Assembly (NCBI GenBank): GCA_029202545.1
Contig: CP119311.1
Location: 2,046,001 to 2,110,000 of the forward strand
Reading direction: 5' to 3'
Length of the DNA: 64,000 bases
Source of the DNA: Candidatus Pseudobacter hemicellulosilyticus
GTDB lineage: Bacteria > Bacteroidota > Bacteroidia > Chitinophagales > Chitinophagaceae
Numbering within the stretch: position 1 is the first letter of the stretch; each line of letters opens with the position of its first letter. The notes beneath the pieces are model-generated. The model had not been told where the DNA came from. It saw only the letters and a program-made list of their open reading frames with translations, and searched no databases. A program made the translations under genes and the position numbers. Shown piece by piece: positions 62,928-64,000 of this stretch.

Positions 62928-64000
62928 ATGAAGAAACTATCATCTATATTTTGCTTGTGGGCCGTGCTGCTGAGCTCCTGCGAGAAATACTTATCGGAAG
63001 AACCGAAGAAACAGGTCACTATTCAGAATGCAGAGCAGCTGGATGCACTGATGAATAACGTAAATCGTTATGAAACCAACTACGCAGCTGGTTATGCCAC
63101 GGATGATACCGAAATACCCAAGGACATTTTTGCGGCCAATACCACGCGGTTTACCCTGGCCTATATGTTTTATTATGTCCTGGACCCGGAAGCCATGGCC
63201 ACAGCAGCTACCGATGCGCTCTGGAATGCTGAGTATACAAAGATCCTGCAGGCCAACCTGGTGCTGTTCAACCTGGACAAGATCACTGGCACCGAGCAGG
63301 AAAAGAATATACTCAAGGCCGATGCGCTCTTTATCCGCGGCTATTCCAACTGGTTGCTGGTAAACCATTACGCCATGCCCTGGAAACCCGGTGTTAACGA
63401 TGACGCTCAGGGTATTCCCCTGAAGAAGAGCATCGATTATGCCGAGTCCCTGGAGCGGGCCACACTGAAGCAAACCTATGATGCTATCCTGGAAGACATT
63501 ACCACTGCCGCCAGCCTGACGCCTAATGATGATGTACAGGACAGGCTCCGCTGGCGGGTTAGCAGGAAAGCGATCAGCGCCTTTCTCAGCCGCTACTACC
63601 TGTTCCTGGGCGATTATGATAAAACCATCCAGTATGCCGATGAAGCACTCGGCTCTTCAACGGCCAAACTGTACGATTACAAGACCATCATTGCCGGTAA
63701 TTCAGCCTCCTTTACAAATCCCGTGGCAACGCTGACCTATTCCGAGCTCAATGACTGGGCTGCCAGCAAGTTCCTTTTCTGGAGTGAATTTTATTATACA
63801 CGCTATAGCTATATCGCTACGCAGTGGTATGTGCCCAGTGCAGGCCTTCGCAGCCTGTATGATCAGGGCAATGACCTGCGCTTCAAATGGTTCTTTATTC
63901 CCAACGGTGGCCGCCGGATGAGCGTGGTGGACGCCAATAGCTGGCGCTACACCGTTTTCAATGATGGCCGCTACCTTCCTTCCGGTCCTACTATTGCCGA
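62928..64000 (+). CDS. SusD/RagB-family lipoprotein (locus C), partial
   Basis: The frame starts with ATG at 62928 (MKKLSSIFCLWAVLLSSCEKYL, an SPII signal) and runs off the right edge after 357 codons. SusD features include LKADALFIRGYSNWLLVNHYAMPW and RKAISAFLSRYYLFLGDYDKTIQ. It lies 10 bp after susC of locus C. What follows, such as ABC or peptidase genes, is outside the window. Confidence 0.92.
   Translation, partial: MKKLSSIFCLWAVLLSSCEKYLSEEPKKQVTIQNAEQLDALMNNVNRYETNYAAGYATDDTEIPKDIFAANTTRFTLAYMFYYVLDPEAMATAATDALWNAEYTKILQANLVLFNLDKITGTEQEKNILKADALFIRGYSNWLLVNHYAMPWKPGVNDDAQGIPLKKSIDYAESLERATLKQTYDAILEDITTAASLTPNDDVQDRLRWRVSRKAISAFLSRYYLFLGDYDKTIQYADEALGSSTAKLYDYKTIIAGNSASFTNPVATLTYSELNDWAASKFLFWSEFYYTRYSYIATQWYVPSAGLRSLYDQGNDLRFKWFFIPNGGRRMSVVDANSWRYTVFNDGRYLPSGPTIA

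Overview
The window comes from a Bacteroidota chromosome, most likely a Chitinophagaceae member. Signs of this are four SusC/SusD pairs, FecR/ECF-sigma regulation, SPII lipoproteins with the Bacteroidota-style SCKK/SCSK lipobox, promoter-like TAnnTTTG boxes, a GldF-GldG fusion and long GC-moderate genes with ATG, GTG and TTG starts. Most genes lie on the + strand.

Region 1 (1-18.1 kb) is a polysaccharide/oligosaccharide utilisation locus aimed at an L-fucose-containing glycan. A partial AraC-type regulator reads away from a long + strand run: SusC, SusD, two surface lipoproteins with C-terminal carbohydrate-binding-like domains, L-fuconate dehydratase, an SSS-family sodium/sugar symporter, an SDR resembling L-fucose dehydrogenase, GH95 alpha-L-fucosidase, GH36 alpha-galactosidase and a sialate-O-acetylesterase-like SGNH esterase. 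Together they would bind and import glycan, strip acetyl, galactose and fucose, and oxidise fucose. The lactonase and later steps are not in the window.

Region 2 (18.1-29.9 kb) is mixed. It holds an AT-rich minus-strand ApeA-like HEPN protein that looks transferred, a small lipoprotein, a 7TM-DISM histidine kinase with a LuxR-type response regulator, a 3-hydroxyisobutyrate-dehydrogenase-like enzyme, metY, a thioredoxin-reductase-like flavoprotein, an unrecognised secreted protein and a possible gene remnant. The metY gene sits between two arrays of a 12-bp element, TGGGACGAACCA. Both arrays point toward the gene, with regular spacing of 61/68 bp upstream and 86-87 bp downstream.

Region 3 (29.9-64 kb) is a tandem series of three related transport loci, A, B and C. 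Each starts with an ECF sigma factor, a FecR anti-sigma factor, a SusC with an N-terminal STN signalling domain, and a SusD. A and B continue, after a strong hairpin, with an ABC ATPase and a GldF-GldG fused permease. A also carries a metallohydrolase-like lipoprotein that has lost its HExxH motif, two MutS-like ATPases and an M1 aminopeptidase. C runs off the window in susD.

The most striking unexplained structure is in the FecR-SusC gap of all three loci. Each holds an unrelated-sequence hairpin with the same geometry: 9-10 bp stem, 7-nt loop, 71-74 nt before the susC ATG. Each is preceded by an A-run, so it is an intrinsic terminator only on the minus strand. This predicts a short antisense RNA over each susC leader, like the PUL-associated antisense sRNAs known from Bacteroides.
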